The position numbers and the translations under genes were made by a program. Source: Erigeron canadensis (taxonomy: Eukaryota > Streptophyta > Magnoliopsida > Asterales > Asteraceae). From it: DNA of 64,000 nucleotides. The stretch covers positions 9,362,001-9,426,000 of the forward strand of contig NC_057765.1 in NCBI RefSeq assembly GCF_010389155.1. The letters run 5' to 3'. Positions within the stretch are counted from its first letter, which is position 1. Every line of letters begins with the position of its first letter. Below the pieces are notes generated by a model. The model worked only from the letters and a program-made list of their open reading frames with translations. It had not been told where the DNA came from and searched no databases. Shown here piece after piece: positions 23,272-35,257 of this stretch.

Positions 23272-26200
23272 ATGAGCAAGTTAGTACAATTACCATATGA
23301 TGCTACAGTGAAACTAATGATGACTTCACTTGAGCGTAATCTGCTTCCCGACACTGTTATCCGCAGACTCACTCGTCTGCTTCTTGCTGGTCGTCTTCGT
23401 TCCTGTTTCAAACCCACTTGTCACCAGCAACTTCAAGATCTTTTGGCTTTTGTACATTGTATGTCCTATATATATACAACATATATATCTATGTATATAT
23501 ATATAGTAACGTTATTTTGAGAATTTTATTTTACGAGAACCTTTGAGAACTTTTCAAATCAAGTCTAACCGATGATTGTTTATTACATAAAAATTGTTTT
23601 TTTATTGTTTTCTGAATAACTTATGTATAATTTTGAAGTTTATAATTGTGTGGAGCATGGATTATCATCCGTTATACAATTGTTTGGAGATTTGGATTCT
23701 TGATCACATGTGCACGAATATTGCTATGATAAATGCTATGATAAATCATACATGTGATCAAGAATCCAAATCTCCAAACAATTGTATAACGGATGATAAT
23801 CCATGCCTCCACACAAATATAAACTTCAAAATTACAAATAAGTTATTCTATAAACAATCAAAAAACAATGTTCATGTAAAGACTAATCATCGGTTGGGCT
23901 TGATTTGAAAGTTCTCAAAGGTTTATAAACTTTAAAATTACACATAAGTTATGCTTTTTATGTTTTTGAAAACTTTTTAAATATTCTATTCATGTGTGTA
24001 TAAAGAAAGTTGTATTAGTATACAACGTTGGGGAGAAGTAAAGGATTCAATCGTTGGCACGGGCGATTTTAGGATTATTTTGGGTAGTATAGTAGTAAGG
24101 GAAGTGATATTCGTACCACTTATTTTGATAGATTTGTCACGACTGTGCATTACTGACTTGTACAGTTGGTGTACAACTTATACAATGTGGTAGATTTATC
24201 AAATATAATGATATGAATATTATCTCCCTAGTAGTAAAGTAGATTCGCGCTTCATAAAAAATTGATTTTATGTTGTAAAAGGGCAAAATTAAAGAATTAG
24301 AAGGTGTAAAGAAACTTAGGAGTATAAGTTTATGGGCTACTCCCTTTTATCACGGTTTGATTTTTAAGTAAGTGTGAAACACTGGTGGGCTTACATTTTG
24401 GGCATTGTGTAGGTAATCGATTAGTTAAAAATTTATAGTAAGTTGTGGTCTTATGATGATATCATTGAATGAAGTTGATTTAGTTTTTCCGGGTTTAGTT
24501 TCTAGCATTTATGTTATTGAATTCCACTAATGGTGAATTTGAGTTTGTTAAAAGTTAAGAGTTTAAAATTAAATGTCAAATTCTATGTCTTCACGGGACT
24601 AAAGAGTTCATATCTACATACATTGTACTGTATAGTTATAGCCTCCATATGAATGAATATATGATTTACGAAGTTATTGTAAAATGATATATCTTGCAGC
24701 TTTAAAAGAAATGCCTATAGCTGTGAAGACAGAAGACGCAAAAGCTCAGCATTATGAGCTGCCTACCTCTTTTTTCAATCTTGTACTTGGGAAGAATTTC
24801 AAATACAGGCAACTTATTTTCCTTACCTTTCTCATATGATGATTTCCCTGATAGCTAAAAATTGATATAATATGGAAACATGCTAGATAGAGTGTTAGAA
24901 AAATCATATAGAAATTTATGCTTTGAGAGGAATATAATATTTACATTTTGAACACCCTTTTAGCCATACTATAGGTGTCATTGTAGACACATCTAATAAA
25001 TGGTTGAATGCGGGTTATGAGTTGATTCTAGCGTGCCAAAATGCCAAATGAGTGAACTAAAAGTTTGCTGATAAATGGAAACGAGTGGAATGGGTCAAAT
25101 GGGTCAATAGTCAACATAGCATATTATAGTGTACAGACCATCTAAATCACTATTTACTCATAATGCTGCAACTAAAACATTGATGATATACAATGTAAAA
25201 AGACAAAAAGGTGTCTGACAATCTTTTATGACCCATTAACCAACCCGCTGAACCACTCATTTTGTCCTCTAAGGCATGGTATGGTTCGTTTGTAAAAGAC
25301 ATTTTATGCAGGCTTTCCCAAACATAAAACTTCTTAATTATGCCTTAATATTGAAATCCCTTACCTAAGATAGTGCCTGATTGATAAAAAAAAATTCTTA
25401 TTTCAAGCAGTTCACATTTAGAACAGAATAATTGACATTGATAAATATTGAAACTAGAGATATGATACCTTTCACAATACCTATTTGACATATTCAACCT
25501 TTCACATGATTTCTATTATGGTTAACCTATTTGGCTTTTGAGAGATACGATAGAAACCCGAATCGACCCACTAATAGTTAAGCGGGTCAAAATTTGAACT
25601 CTACTTACTTTTTGTTTCTACTTTAGTTGATGTGCTTCATGGATGATCTATTGCAGCTGTTGTTATTTCCATGACAAGTCGAGCACATTAGAAGATGCTG
25701 AGGAAGCAATGCTGCAGCTTTACTGCGAGAAAGCACAACTGCAAGATGGGCATACCGTCCTTGATGTTGGATGTGGCTGGGGATCTTTAAGTATATATAT
25801 TGCACAAAAATATAGTAATTGTAAAGTTACAGGAATTTGCAATTCAGTCACTCAAAAAGCACATATTGAAGAACATTGTGGGTAAGCCCTTAAAATGAAC
25901 TTTACTTATTTCTGTAATTAAAATCAGTTAATACTTTACATGTGATATAATCGGCAAGACAGGCTAGTAGGATGTGTTGGGAAACATGCTATAATCAGTT
26001 TGAGACGGTCAATTTAAGTGCAACCTAAAGGAATTAGGTTAAACCTGAAATCACATTCTCTTTACTTATTAAAGTTTTTTACAAATAACCAAGGGATATG
26101 ATTACAAAGTAGTTTCATACTTTCATTACAACAATAGCCTAGATCTCGGAATAGATCCATTTAGGAGGTTATATGCATTAAAATTTCCCATTAGGGGACT

Positions 26201-28924
26201 TTCAACTCATTTGCCCCGTTCAGCCCACTAGACTGGTGCTTGTTTCAGTTAAACTATATTTTTAGGTTACAGTTAACTAAATTTGACTCGTTTACACGTG
26301 ATTAGGTTAAAAATTGTCAAGCTAATCTAATATATACTTAATATAACTGTAAAAAAATTGTTCGATATACAGGAAACTTAGTCTGAAGAACGTGGAGATC
26401 CTTGTTGCAGATGTTAGTACATTTGAAATGGAAGGATCCTATGACCGAATATTTTCCATTGAAATGTTTGAGGTATAAGACACTTTTCGTGCATATCATA
26501 ATTATGATTCGTATTCTCGATCTTGCTTGATTTCTTGTTGGCTTTTACAGCATATGAAAAACTACAAGGATCTACTTAAGAAGATATCTAACTGGATGAA
26601 AGCGGATGGTTATCTTTTCGTTCATTACTTCTGCCATAAAACATACGCTTACCACTTTGAGGTATGCATGCTTGAGCTGTTTTTAACTAATACAATTATT
26701 GTTTGGAGGTGTGTGTCCTGGTAGAATCAAAGGAGGCTTGGGGATTTTCTACATCTTTTTCGCTTTGTCTTAATGGCCCTTTAATGTTTTCCAGACAATA
26801 CATGCTTTTTAAGTCATATTTGGATTGAGCAGATGCTGGTAGTTGGTTTTCAGTTTTCACTTCACTCATCTCCACTCTTCGTGATCAGGAATTTAGAGTG
26901 TATGGATTTTGAAAGTGATTATTGATTATTAGTTGGAATAAAAATGGGTTTCGAAACTTGAAACCAGTATTTGGGCGCACTTCTGCTCTTCCAAGTTGTA
27001 ATAACTAGATTACCATATATTTTATAGTTTGGCAAATTCTGATTATTGAAGGAGCTAATTAGAAAATGACCAAAAGTGGTATTTACTATTAGAAAAGGAG
27101 AGATGTTAGGTGAAATGAGAGTAAGAGCTCTCAGCTCTCAAACTAGGTTCACAAATAAGTAATTTATCTTACCTTATTACAGCTGATATGAATCAGATAA
27201 GTGAAACACAATATGTTAACCAGATGATATTGTGATGCAGTACGGAAGCAAACAAATGGCTCGATAGCTTAAAGATTAATCAAAGACTACAAAAAGAACC
27301 ATAAGGCTCAGTGAACAAGGTTCATTATCAAAATAATAAAAACGTCCCCCCCCCCCCCCCCCCCCTTCTCACGTACAAAGGCTATATATATTGGAATACA
27401 ATCAAATCCAATAAAAGTATAAAATTACTAATAAAAAAAAAGGCAAGTGGATAATCTCTAAACATTAGAAGATATCCGTGTATGCAAATGGAGAAATAAT
27501 CTCCATAATAATTATAAATGCATAATTTATGTTTTGATGTGTCATCAACTAGATACGATGTCTTTCACACCGCATCATATTCTAAAAAATACTAGCCATT
27601 CGGACCCAGAGAAAAAAAAAAAAAACTAGAATATCTAGTGTTGCTTACTGTTGTTGGTATACGATACTTTCTGAGTGGCTCGTGAATTCAAGGTTTATCT
27701 TCAATTAAACTTTGACAGTTTATGGCTATTTATGCAGGATGTCAATGAGGACGATTGGATAACAAGGTACTTTTTCAGTGGAGGTACCATGCCTTCAGCG
27801 AATCTTCTCCTTTATTTTCAGGTAAGAGTTCCTACAATATAACCCTGTTTTGGTCATTCAAATCATGTTAGCATATGACACAGGCGGTAACTTGTACCCA
27901 TGTACGCAGTACGCATGAACTGGTTTATCTGGGTAATGTTTTGATTGAACTTGACTAGTAAATTCAAGTAAGCTTAAAAGGAAACAAGCTATATGGATCG
28001 AACGGGTCAAAAAGTCTCCCAAATTGTATTATTAACATTTACAACCTTTCTTAAGGGTTTTACCCCTTTAAATGAAACCTATAAAACCTTTTAAATCATT
28101 TTAGTCAATAACTTATATGAATTAATATCTATACTATTGATACTATATTATTAAGCAACTAGCATTTATTTAGCATTTCAAGTTTCAACATTTCATCAAA
28201 ACCAAATTACGTTAATAACTTACACTACTTGCCGCCGCCGCATCGGCGCCGCCACCACCACCACCAATCTCCGCCGCCACCACCGCCGCCGCCACCCGTC
28301 ACTGCCACCACCGCCGCCACCCGTCACTGCCACCACCGCCATTACATCACCACCTCTGCCGCCACGGCAACGCGCTGGTACCATTCTAGTTATAATAATA
28401 CAAATTTAGTAATCATGTTTGATTAATTGTTTCTTTATAAATTAAAGAAGGCTGACAAAACAGTGTTTGTGATTAAACCCCACCTGCCCATTTTTTTGCC
28501 ACTTCTAGTATATGACTTGATGATGGTCTTTTATGGCAGGATGATGTTTCTGTTGTCGACCATTGGCTTGTGAATGGGAAACATTATGCACAAACAAGGT
28601 AAATGTGCTCTATTTTCTTTACATTAGTGCCTAAGTTAGTCCGAAATATATATATAGTTTCATACATTTATGATTTGTTGACTTGCCAGACAAAAAGAAG
28701 TTCCTTATGATTTCCTGTGTTGTATCTGCAGTGAAGAGTGGCTAAAGCGAATGGACAAGAATATAAAAGCTATAAAACCAATAATGGAGTCAACCTACGG
28801 GAAAGATTCAGCAGTCAAATGGACTGTGTATTGGAGAACGTTTTTTATATCGGTTGCTGAATTATTTGGTTACAACAATGGAGAAGAATGGATGGTCACG
28901 CATTACTTGTTCAAGAAAAAATGA
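23272..28924 (+). CDS. SAM-dependent N-methyltransferase-like protein (coclaurine N-methyltransferase / cyclopropane synthase class)
   Basis: Eight exons join in frame: 23272-23458, 24700-24808, 25657-25881, 26373-26472, 26551-26661, 27738-27821, 28540-28598 and 28732-28924. They give 355 codons, the usual length. The N-terminus has LPDTVIRRLTRLLLAGRLRS, typical of plant CNMT-like proteins. SAM-binding motif I is VLDVGCGWGSL (residues about 126-136). It is followed by VTGICNSVTQK, ADVSTFEMEGSYDRIFSIEM, LFVHYFCHKTYAYHFED, the substrate-pocket segment FFSGGTMPSANLLLYFQ and WTVYWRTFFISVAELFGYNN. Characterised relatives N-methylate benzylisoquinoline alkaloids, but every plant genome has general CNMT-like members of unknown substrate, so no specific reaction is assigned. 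Intron 2 starts with GC rather than GT (24809). Intron 1 holds a large foldback. A Helitron-like element ends just upstream. Confidence 0.93.
23538..23924. mobile_element. Foldback element with arms of about 174 bp, in intron 1
   Basis: The left arm (23538-23711) and right arm (23750-23924) are inverted copies that match nearly throughout, leaving a loop of about 38 bases. Each arm reads AACCTTTGAGAACTTTTCAA (or its close variant) from the outside. The centre of the palindrome is TGATCACATGT against ACATGTGATCA. The best-matched part is about 70 bp on each side of the loop. It lies wholly inside intron 1 of the methyltransferase gene. Transcribed with the pre-mRNA, it could form a long hairpin. 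It is probably a MITE-type foldback; there is no coding capacity. Confidence 0.85.
27346..27365 (+). repeat. Poly-C run, 20 bases
   Basis: Twenty consecutive C residues occur in intron 5 of the methyltransferase gene. The run length is likely unstable in the genome and unreliable in sequencing. It is not near a splice site. Confidence 0.9.
28231..28368 (+). repeat. GCC/CCA trinucleotide-rich block
   Basis: Interrupted GCC, CCA and CCG triplets form a C-rich, G-containing island in AT-rich intron 6. The phrase CCGTCACTGCCACCACCGCC occurs twice. The frame that it opens (Pro-, His- and Thr-rich) is an artefact of the repeat and is not part of the spliced gene, which uses 27738-27821 and 28540-28598. 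Confidence 0.85.
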
Positions 28925-29525
28925 TATCGAGATTTTTATGACCCAAGTATATTAATCATACAACCAAATAAGTCGATATGAAGTGTATCAGAAATAAAGT
29001 AAACAGCTGCTGAATCTATTGGGAATGACGATTAACAATGTGATAATTACCAACTGATGTTGGCTGATTAGCTACGGATTTAGGTCGATGTTGTTGGCAG
29101 TTTTCTACTAGAGCTATAAGAAGGCATCTGCGTGCTCCTGCTTATTTAGTTGGTTCACAAGCATTTAGGTGTGTAGTCTTGTCTCTGGGCCGCTCAATTG
29201 TATTTTAACTGATTTTCGTGAGATCTATCTTATATTGATGTTTTTACTATTGTAATCTATGCTATTGAATAAAGTAGAATAAAGCATCTAAGCTATTATC
29301 CCCGGGTTTAAAATCATGTTGTTAACATTTTCAGGTCTTGGATAGTTTGGGTGGTGAGTGGTGACAGGTAACAAGTAACGGCACGAAAACACAAGGATAT
29401 ATGGTAATTGAGGTGGATGTCAACTAATCCACCTTAATCTGCTCATAGGTCTTCAACAGTTCAACTTGAAGCTTTTCTTCCTTGGCTTTGTTTCGTTAAA
29501 CTCAAAAGACTTGCTATTATGCAAC
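28925..29525 (+). other. 3' flank of the methyltransferase gene
   Basis: The 3' UTR and downstream DNA of the methyltransferase gene. AATAAA-like signals occur near 28991 (AATAAAGTAAAC) and near 29268-29285 (GAATAAAGTAGAATAAAG), the latter a plausible polyadenylation region about 350 bp after the stop. The first copia element begins just beyond, at its target-site duplication 29526-29530. Confidence 0.45.
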
Positions 29526-29530
29526 ATTAG

Positions 29531-29706
29531 TAATGGTTTGTATAATTGCTTGCCTCTTCATTAATCATAATATCCCTATATATACAAAAGGCTCTCCACT
29601 ATTTAGGAAGGAGATAACCATAAAATAAATACAAGTTTTATCACTAAAAATATAAGATTTATCTAATCTAATAAATAAATAAATACAAGATGTATATAAT
29701 CTATCA
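29531..29706 (-). repeat. Copia 1, 3' LTR
   Basis: 176 bp. On the minus strand it begins TGATAGATTATA and ends ACAAACCATTA. The end is TA, not the usual CA. The border is fixed by the adjacent ATTAG duplication and by the matching 5' LTR. Confidence 0.9.
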
Positions 29707-29759
29707 CACCACCGCAGTCGAAGCTAAAGGAGGCCGAATGCTTTTTGTAAAGATGTCAG

Positions 29760-31091
29760 CTACTTGATAGCGAGACGGGATATGAAGAATGCGCACAAAA
29801 CCACGTTGTACCAAATCACGGACAAAATGTATATCGAGCTCGATATGTTGGTACGTTGATGTTGCACCGGGTTTCCAGATAGATAAACGACACTAATATT
29901 GTCACAATATACCAAACTGGCCTCTCGAAGAGGTCTATGTAACTCCAATAATAAATTCCGAAGCCAACAAATCTCGGCAACAACATTTGCAACACCACGG
30001 TATTCCGCTTCAGCATTAGACCGAGAAACAACCACTTGACGTTTAGATGACCAAGACAATAAATTAGTACCCAAATAAATACATTAACCAGAAGTAGAGC
30101 GACGAGTGTCAGGGCAACCAGCCCAAACAGCATCTGTATAAGCACGCAAAGAAAATTTTGTGGAAGATCCCAAAGTAAGACCAAAAGCAGAAGTGCCATG
30201 AATGTAGCGTATGATTCGTTTAAGAGCATCCCAGTGAGCAACATACGGAGAATGCATATGCATGCAAATTTGCTTAACTGCATAACTAATGTCTGGGCGA
30301 GTGAAAGTAAGATACTAAAGCCCACCAGCCAGACTTCGATATAGTGTGGTATCATCAAAGAGAGGACTCGAAGACACACTTAGTTTAGACTTTGTGTCCA
30401 CGGGAGTAGTGACAGGCTTACAAGAAGACATACCTGCCCGATCAATAATATCCATCGCATAGGACTGCTGAGATAAGAACATAGTATTGTGATGTTGTGT
30501 CACTTGAATTCCCAGAAAATGACTCAAGGTTCCAAGATCCTTCATATCGAATTCAGCAGCTAACTTATGAATGAGACCAACTCGAAGGGCGGCATGAGAA
30601 GTCGTAAGAATGATATCGTCAACATAAATAAGTAAATAAGCCATAGCAGAACCACGATGATAGATAAATAAGGAGTTGTCACACTTACTCTGCTGAAAAT
30701 CAATGGACAAAACAAAATCGGTGAACCTTTGGTACCATGATCGCGGTGCCTGTTTTAACCCATATAATGATTTCTTTAATAAACACACATGATCAGGGTA
30801 CTCTCGATGACGAAATCCCATTGGTTGATACATATAAACAGTTTCATTTAGATTTCCATGTAAAAATGCATTAGTAACATCTAGCTGATGAATGGACCAG
30901 GATCGAGATAATGCAAGAGCTAACACAGTCCTAATAGTAGTTGGTTTAACAACCGGACTAAAAGTCTCCTCACAATCGATACCTACCTGTTGCGCACTGC
31001 CATCACAAACCAAGCGAGCTTTATAACGCTCCAAAGTACCATCAAGACAATATTTATGTCTAAACAACCACAAACTACAAAGCACATGCAT
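29760..31091 (-). pseudogene. Copia 1 reverse transcriptase and RNase H
   Basis: One frame carries the RT core and then RNase H. The RT shows [47 protein letters not shown] and the catalytic YVDDII. RNase H follows with LLSWSSKRQVVVSRSNAEAE and YCDNISVVYLSGNPV. Two premature stops break it, at about 30313 (after SLAGG) and about 30084 (before the LLSWSS block). The first part of RT is in a different frame from the integrase, so a frame break lies near 31100. In the live family this polyprotein part copies RNA into DNA inside virus-like particles. Confidence 0.9.
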
Positions 31092-31108
31092 ATTTGTTGT
31101 GCGAGGGA

Positions 31109-32550
31109 CTAACTCCCTGTCTTATTTGTAATAAGAGCATTAAACTCAGTAGTCATGGCATTATACCAATCCGGTTTAGACAAGGCTTCAGTAGGGGTTT
31201 TAGGCAAGAGGGTAACATGAGAAGCATGGAGATTAAATGGTTGTTTGGGTTTGTAGATACCGTTCATAGATCGGGTGCGTATAGTACGATCAGGTGGAGG
31301 AGGGTGATGGTGAGGAGGGAGGTTCAGTGCATCAGGTGGGGGATTCTGTACATCAGGTGAGGGGTTTGGTGCATCAGGTGGGGGGTTTGGTGCATCAGGT
31401 ATGGGGTTCGGTGCATCAGGTATGGGGTTTGTTTGGGGATGGCCAGGGGTTAGTTGTTGTCTGGGATGACGAGTGTAAAGATGAGTGATAGGCAATTTAG
31501 AAATCGTGATGACAGTATGTATATCAGATTGTTGAGGTGTATGTGTGGGGGTGACCGATGGCGATGGTATAGGTGAAGTGATGGAAGGAGATAGCTCTAA
31601 GGTAATAGGGAAGATGGATGAGGTTGAGCGAGTGGCAAGATAAGGCCAATCGGAAGGATGAACAGAAGAAGAAAGGAAGTCATAGTTCTGAAGGGACCAT
31701 TGTGGAGAATTGGAAAAAGGAAAAACCGTTTCATCAAAAATAACGTGACAATTTATGATAATTTTCTTGGTTGCAAGGTCAAGGCATTTATATCCGCGAT
31801 GATTAGAAGGGTATCCGAGAAAAACACAAGACATGGACCTATGTTCAAGTTTATTGATGGTAGTATGAGGGATTAAGGGATAACACAAACATTCAAACAC
31901 ACGAAGATGAGCGTAAGAAGGACAAGTGAGGTAGAGAAATTGAGTAGGAGACTTAAATTTGAGAAGTTTACTAGGCAGAATATTAAGAATATAAGTAGCT
32001 ACCTCTAAGGCATGATGCCAATAAGTGTTAGGCATAGAAGATTGAGCAAGTAGAGTTCGGATAATATTATTAATAGTTTTAATTTTTCGCTCAGCTTTGC
32101 CGTTTTGAGATGATGTATAGGGACAAGAAAATCTAAATTGCATGCCATGTGTATCAAAAAATTGTTTAAATTGAGCATTAGCATATTCCTTACCATTATC
32201 ACATCGAAACTGTTTTATTGGACGCTCAAATTGAGTTGTAATGAAAATGGAGAAGTTATGAAAGATGGAGAAAACTTGTGATTTATGACTAGGGTCCATA
32301 AGAAATTAGTAAAATCATCAAGGAATAAGATGTAATACCGATGACCACCCTTATTAAGAAGAGGCGAAGTCCATAAGTCACTATATATAATATCAAAAGG
32401 TAAAGAAGTGGAATTAAAGGAATCCATAAACGGTTGTGGAACATGTTTACCAAAAACACACGATTGACAAAATTTAGGTTTCAACTTATTACAATCAATA
32501 AAACTAGAAGTCTTAAAGCAAATGCAGTAAATGTGAGCCATGATGACCAA
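31109..32550 (-). pseudogene. Copia 1 integrase
   Basis: 32550-32215 carries the GAG-pre-integrase zinc region (CQSCVFGKHV) and the start of the integrase core with the first Asp (IIYSDLWTSPL). After a frame change, 32299-31109 continues with the second Asp (FRCDNGKEY), CPYTSSQNGKAERK with the catalytic Glu, and the family block VFLGYPSNHRGYKC. The C-terminal part contains a run of seven-residue Pro-rich repeats of the form PNPxPDA (about 31327-31430). The frame ends before RT. The frame change between the two Asp residues disables it. Confidence 0.88.
31327..31430 (-). repeat. 21-bp tandem repeats, Pro-rich linker of copia 1
   Basis: About five copies of GGTGCATCAGGTGGGGGGTT and its variants, read on the minus strand as PNPxPDA heptapeptides. 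They fall in the linker between integrase and RT, where copia polyproteins are variable. Every unit is 21 bp, so the repeat number can change without breaking the frame. Confidence 0.8.
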
Positions 32551-32569
32551 GGCGTTGATGCCAAATATC

Positions 32570-34110
32570 CTAAGTTATTGCGGCAAAGGTAGATGCTGAG
32601 GTGAACTTTGACACTTGATTAGGATCCAATGTGTAGAAATCACCAGAACTATTGCATCGTAGGATAGGGGTGCGGGTCTCGAGATCCTTCACAATAAAAC
32701 CAAAGGGGTCAAATTCAACAGAAACATGGTTATCTTTGGTGAAACGACGGACGGAAAGCAAGTTTTTGATTAAATATGGTGAATATAGGACATTGGTTAA
32801 TTTATATGGCGGAAAGGGTTTTTGTAAGGTTTGATTGCTGTGTCCAATAACCGGTATGGTTGTGCCATTACCGACTACAATATTACGAGATATGCAATTA
32901 TTAAATAAAGACTGTAAATGAGGAGAGTTAGAAGACATATGATCTGTCGCACCTGTGTCCATTGTCCAATGTGAATCTGGAGGATTGAGAGCCATATGAT
33001 TGAGAGCCTGGGTCAGATCCGTTGGAGTGTAGCCATCATAAGTGGACTGGGCCTGACTAGCCGCATAATTCTGAGCTAGTCGAGGACCTAAAACACCGGG
33101 CCCAGCATTGTTACTTCTTGGAGCGGTTGGGTAAGGGCATGGAGGAATCATCCATGGAGCCCATGACTGTGGCGTGGAGCCGGCCCAAGGCTGAGCAGAC
33201 AAACATGTCCACGAAGAAACATTAGATGTATTCCATGGTACGTGAGGTGAAGTAGGATAATTGTTGGAGGAATTCCAGCCGCTAGCTCCACCACGCTCGC
33301 GACCGCGTCCCCTTTCCACGACCGCGACCACGACCACGCTCATATGCAGAGTCGGACCGGGTGTCCATGGAGCGATTATCCATAGATCTGGAAGAATTGG
33401 AACGATCAGAGGTATTAAGTAAGGAAGTTCCGGCAATCTGAGAAACTTGTTTAGCTTGATGGTTCTTTTGAGCTTCTGTCATACAAAGCTGTGAACGAGT
33501 CTCAAAGAAATTTGGCAGGGGTTTTGTGTGGGAGAGAACCAGAGCAACATTTTCATATTGTTCGGGAAGTCCGGTAAGGATTTGTAGCACCAATTGATCA
33601 TATGTAATGGAGGAACCAATATTAACGAGTTGATCAAAGATGACCTTCATGGCCTGGCAATAAGCAGACATAGAAGAAAACTGATCCAGACGAGTGGTTG
33701 TAAATCGAATATTAAGATCAATTGTGCGGGTGGCTTTGTTGTCTTGGTAAAGGTTAGATAGAGCAGTCCATGCATCATAAGCAGTAGTGTTTGGTTTCAG
33801 GATAGTATGTAGAAGATCGGTAGATATCGTGCTATAAATCCACTGAAGGACAATTGAATTCAGACGTTCCCATGTTTCAGAAGGTGGGGTTGCCTTATCT
33901 TTATCCTTGTCTGAAGACGAAGAAGAAGCAGTAGCTGGAGGCTATAAGTGATCATAGACTTGGAAGGATTTGCAGTGAATTTTAAAGAGTTCTGACCATG
34001 TTATGTAATGGCCAGTTTCGATGTCAAGAGTGATTGGAATATAGGTACGGATATTTGTGACGGTGACTGCAGGCAGGGTGTAACTGAGAGGCCATAGGGA
34101 TAGAAGAGAA
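32570..34110 (-). pseudogene. Copia 1 gag and protease region
   Basis: Gag (UBN2-type) is seen at 33671-33282 with YDQLVLQILTGLPEQYENVA. Similarity to the start of gag runs upstream to about 34110. A stop sits near 33944, and the presumed initiator region is out of frame. A Gly/Arg-rich stretch near 33300 contains a frame change into 33436-32570. That frame includes the protease motif WTMDTGATDHMSSN and the downstream LSVRRFTKDN block, and it ends in a stop at 32570. I see no intact CCHC zinc knuckle in this copy. Confidence 0.8.
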
Positions 34111-34181
34111 GAACTATAGATAAAGTAGCAGAGAGGGGTGGAAGGGTTTTTAGGAGAGGATCGTATTATGTTGTGATACCA

Positions 34182-34349
34182 TAATGGTTTGTATAATTGC
34201 TTGCCTCTTCATTAATCACAATATCCCTATGTATACAAAAGGCTCTCCACTATTTAGGAAGGAGATAACCATAAAATAAATATAAGATTTATCTCTAAAA
34301 ATATAAGATTTATCTAATCTATTAAATAAATACTTTATATAGTCTATCA
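34182..34349 (-). repeat. Copia 1, 5' LTR
   Basis: 168 bp, matching 29531-29706 except for about a dozen changes and short indels. The most visible one is a gap in the AATAAATAAATAAATA run. The right border meets the target-site duplication ATTAG. On the left it meets the primer-binding site. Confidence 0.9.
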
Positions 34350-34533
34350 ATTAGCTTTATCACGAAACAAAAACTGTTTGAATTCAAAATGGTAAAATTG
34401 AAAAGTTGGCTACTTTAAGATTATACATTCTTAGTTGCAGCTTAACAAAAATTGCCGCACTTTTCTAGTTTTTTTATATTGAAGATTGTCTCATGTAGCT
34501 TAAAATTAATAAATTAATGATTATAAATTTTTA

Positions 34534-34562
34534 CTAGATTTAGACCCATGTCAAATACACGG
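34534..34562 (-). mobile_element. Helitron-like 3' terminus
   Basis: On the minus strand CCGTGTATTTGACATGGG forms a short hairpin with one weak pair. A spacer and CTAG before a T follow. The pattern matches the other Helitron-like ends in this window. The body would extend to the right; the 5' end was not identified. Confidence 0.45.
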
Positions 34563-35257
34563 ATTGGTTATGATATATTAAAGATAAAGTTAAATATAAG
34601 TAATCAGAAAAAAACTATGAAAAAAACCCCTAGTAAATTCAAGAATGTAATTAAAATTATGAAAGAACGAATCGGTAAATTCAAATATAAATAATGTGAT
34701 GAAAATCAAAGTAACGGAATGTAATACCGGAACACTGACAAAAACATTAAACTTATTCGTTTATCAATATCATGTCAAGGCTTGTTGTTGTAACAGTTTT
34801 TCAACAATACAATCAAAGAAATTACTTATAGTTTAAGAGATCTTATTATAATTAACAATGATAAATATAATAAACAAATTAAAGAATGAAGTGAAAGATG
34901 TATTAGAGAATCAAGCAAAACATCAAACGATAAAAGAAAGAAACGGAAAAATATTGCTGACTTCTGTTGATTTTCAATCGTGTAGAAGCCTAACATCATC
35001 CTAGTAATTATTTCGGGCTTGGCTCTTTATGGATCACAAAAAAGAAAAGGACAAGACTTAATTTTTATTTTTGTCCTTACTTCTTGTTTTCTAGACTTAA
35101 CCGAAGCCCACAAGAAAAGGCCCATTTCAAAACTTTGTTTTTGTTTTGCTCTTTGTCGGTTACGTGGGCGTAGGAAGCAAAGGATACATATATGCTTTAT
35201 TTTGATATTCGACATACATATAAATATTAATTTTGATATTCGACATACATATTAATA

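Larger units (their letters stand above)
29531..34349 (-). mobile_element. Ty1/copia retrotransposon 1, complete but defective
   Basis: A minus-strand element of 4.8 kb with two LTRs (29531-29706 and 34182-34349). It is flanked on both sides by the 5-bp target-site duplication ATTAG (29526-29530, 34350-34354). Reading from the right: 5' LTR, primer-binding site TGGTATCACAAC (two changes from the tRNA-iMet complement), gag, zinc-binding and protease region, integrase, RT, RNase H, 3' LTR. The order integrase before RT defines copia. The LTRs differ at about a dozen positions plus short indels, so the insertion is not recent. Gag, pol junctions and RNase H contain stops and frame changes, so it is not autonomous. 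Confidence 0.93.

Noticed and set aside
28229..28426. Pro/His-rich open frame
   Set aside because: Produced by the GCC/CCA repeat inside intron 6 of the methyltransferase gene; not on the spliced path.
29816..30379. 187-codon minus-strand frame over RNase H
   Set aside because: It is a shifted reading of the RNase H region. The true frame is shared by 30315-31091 and 29760-30074.
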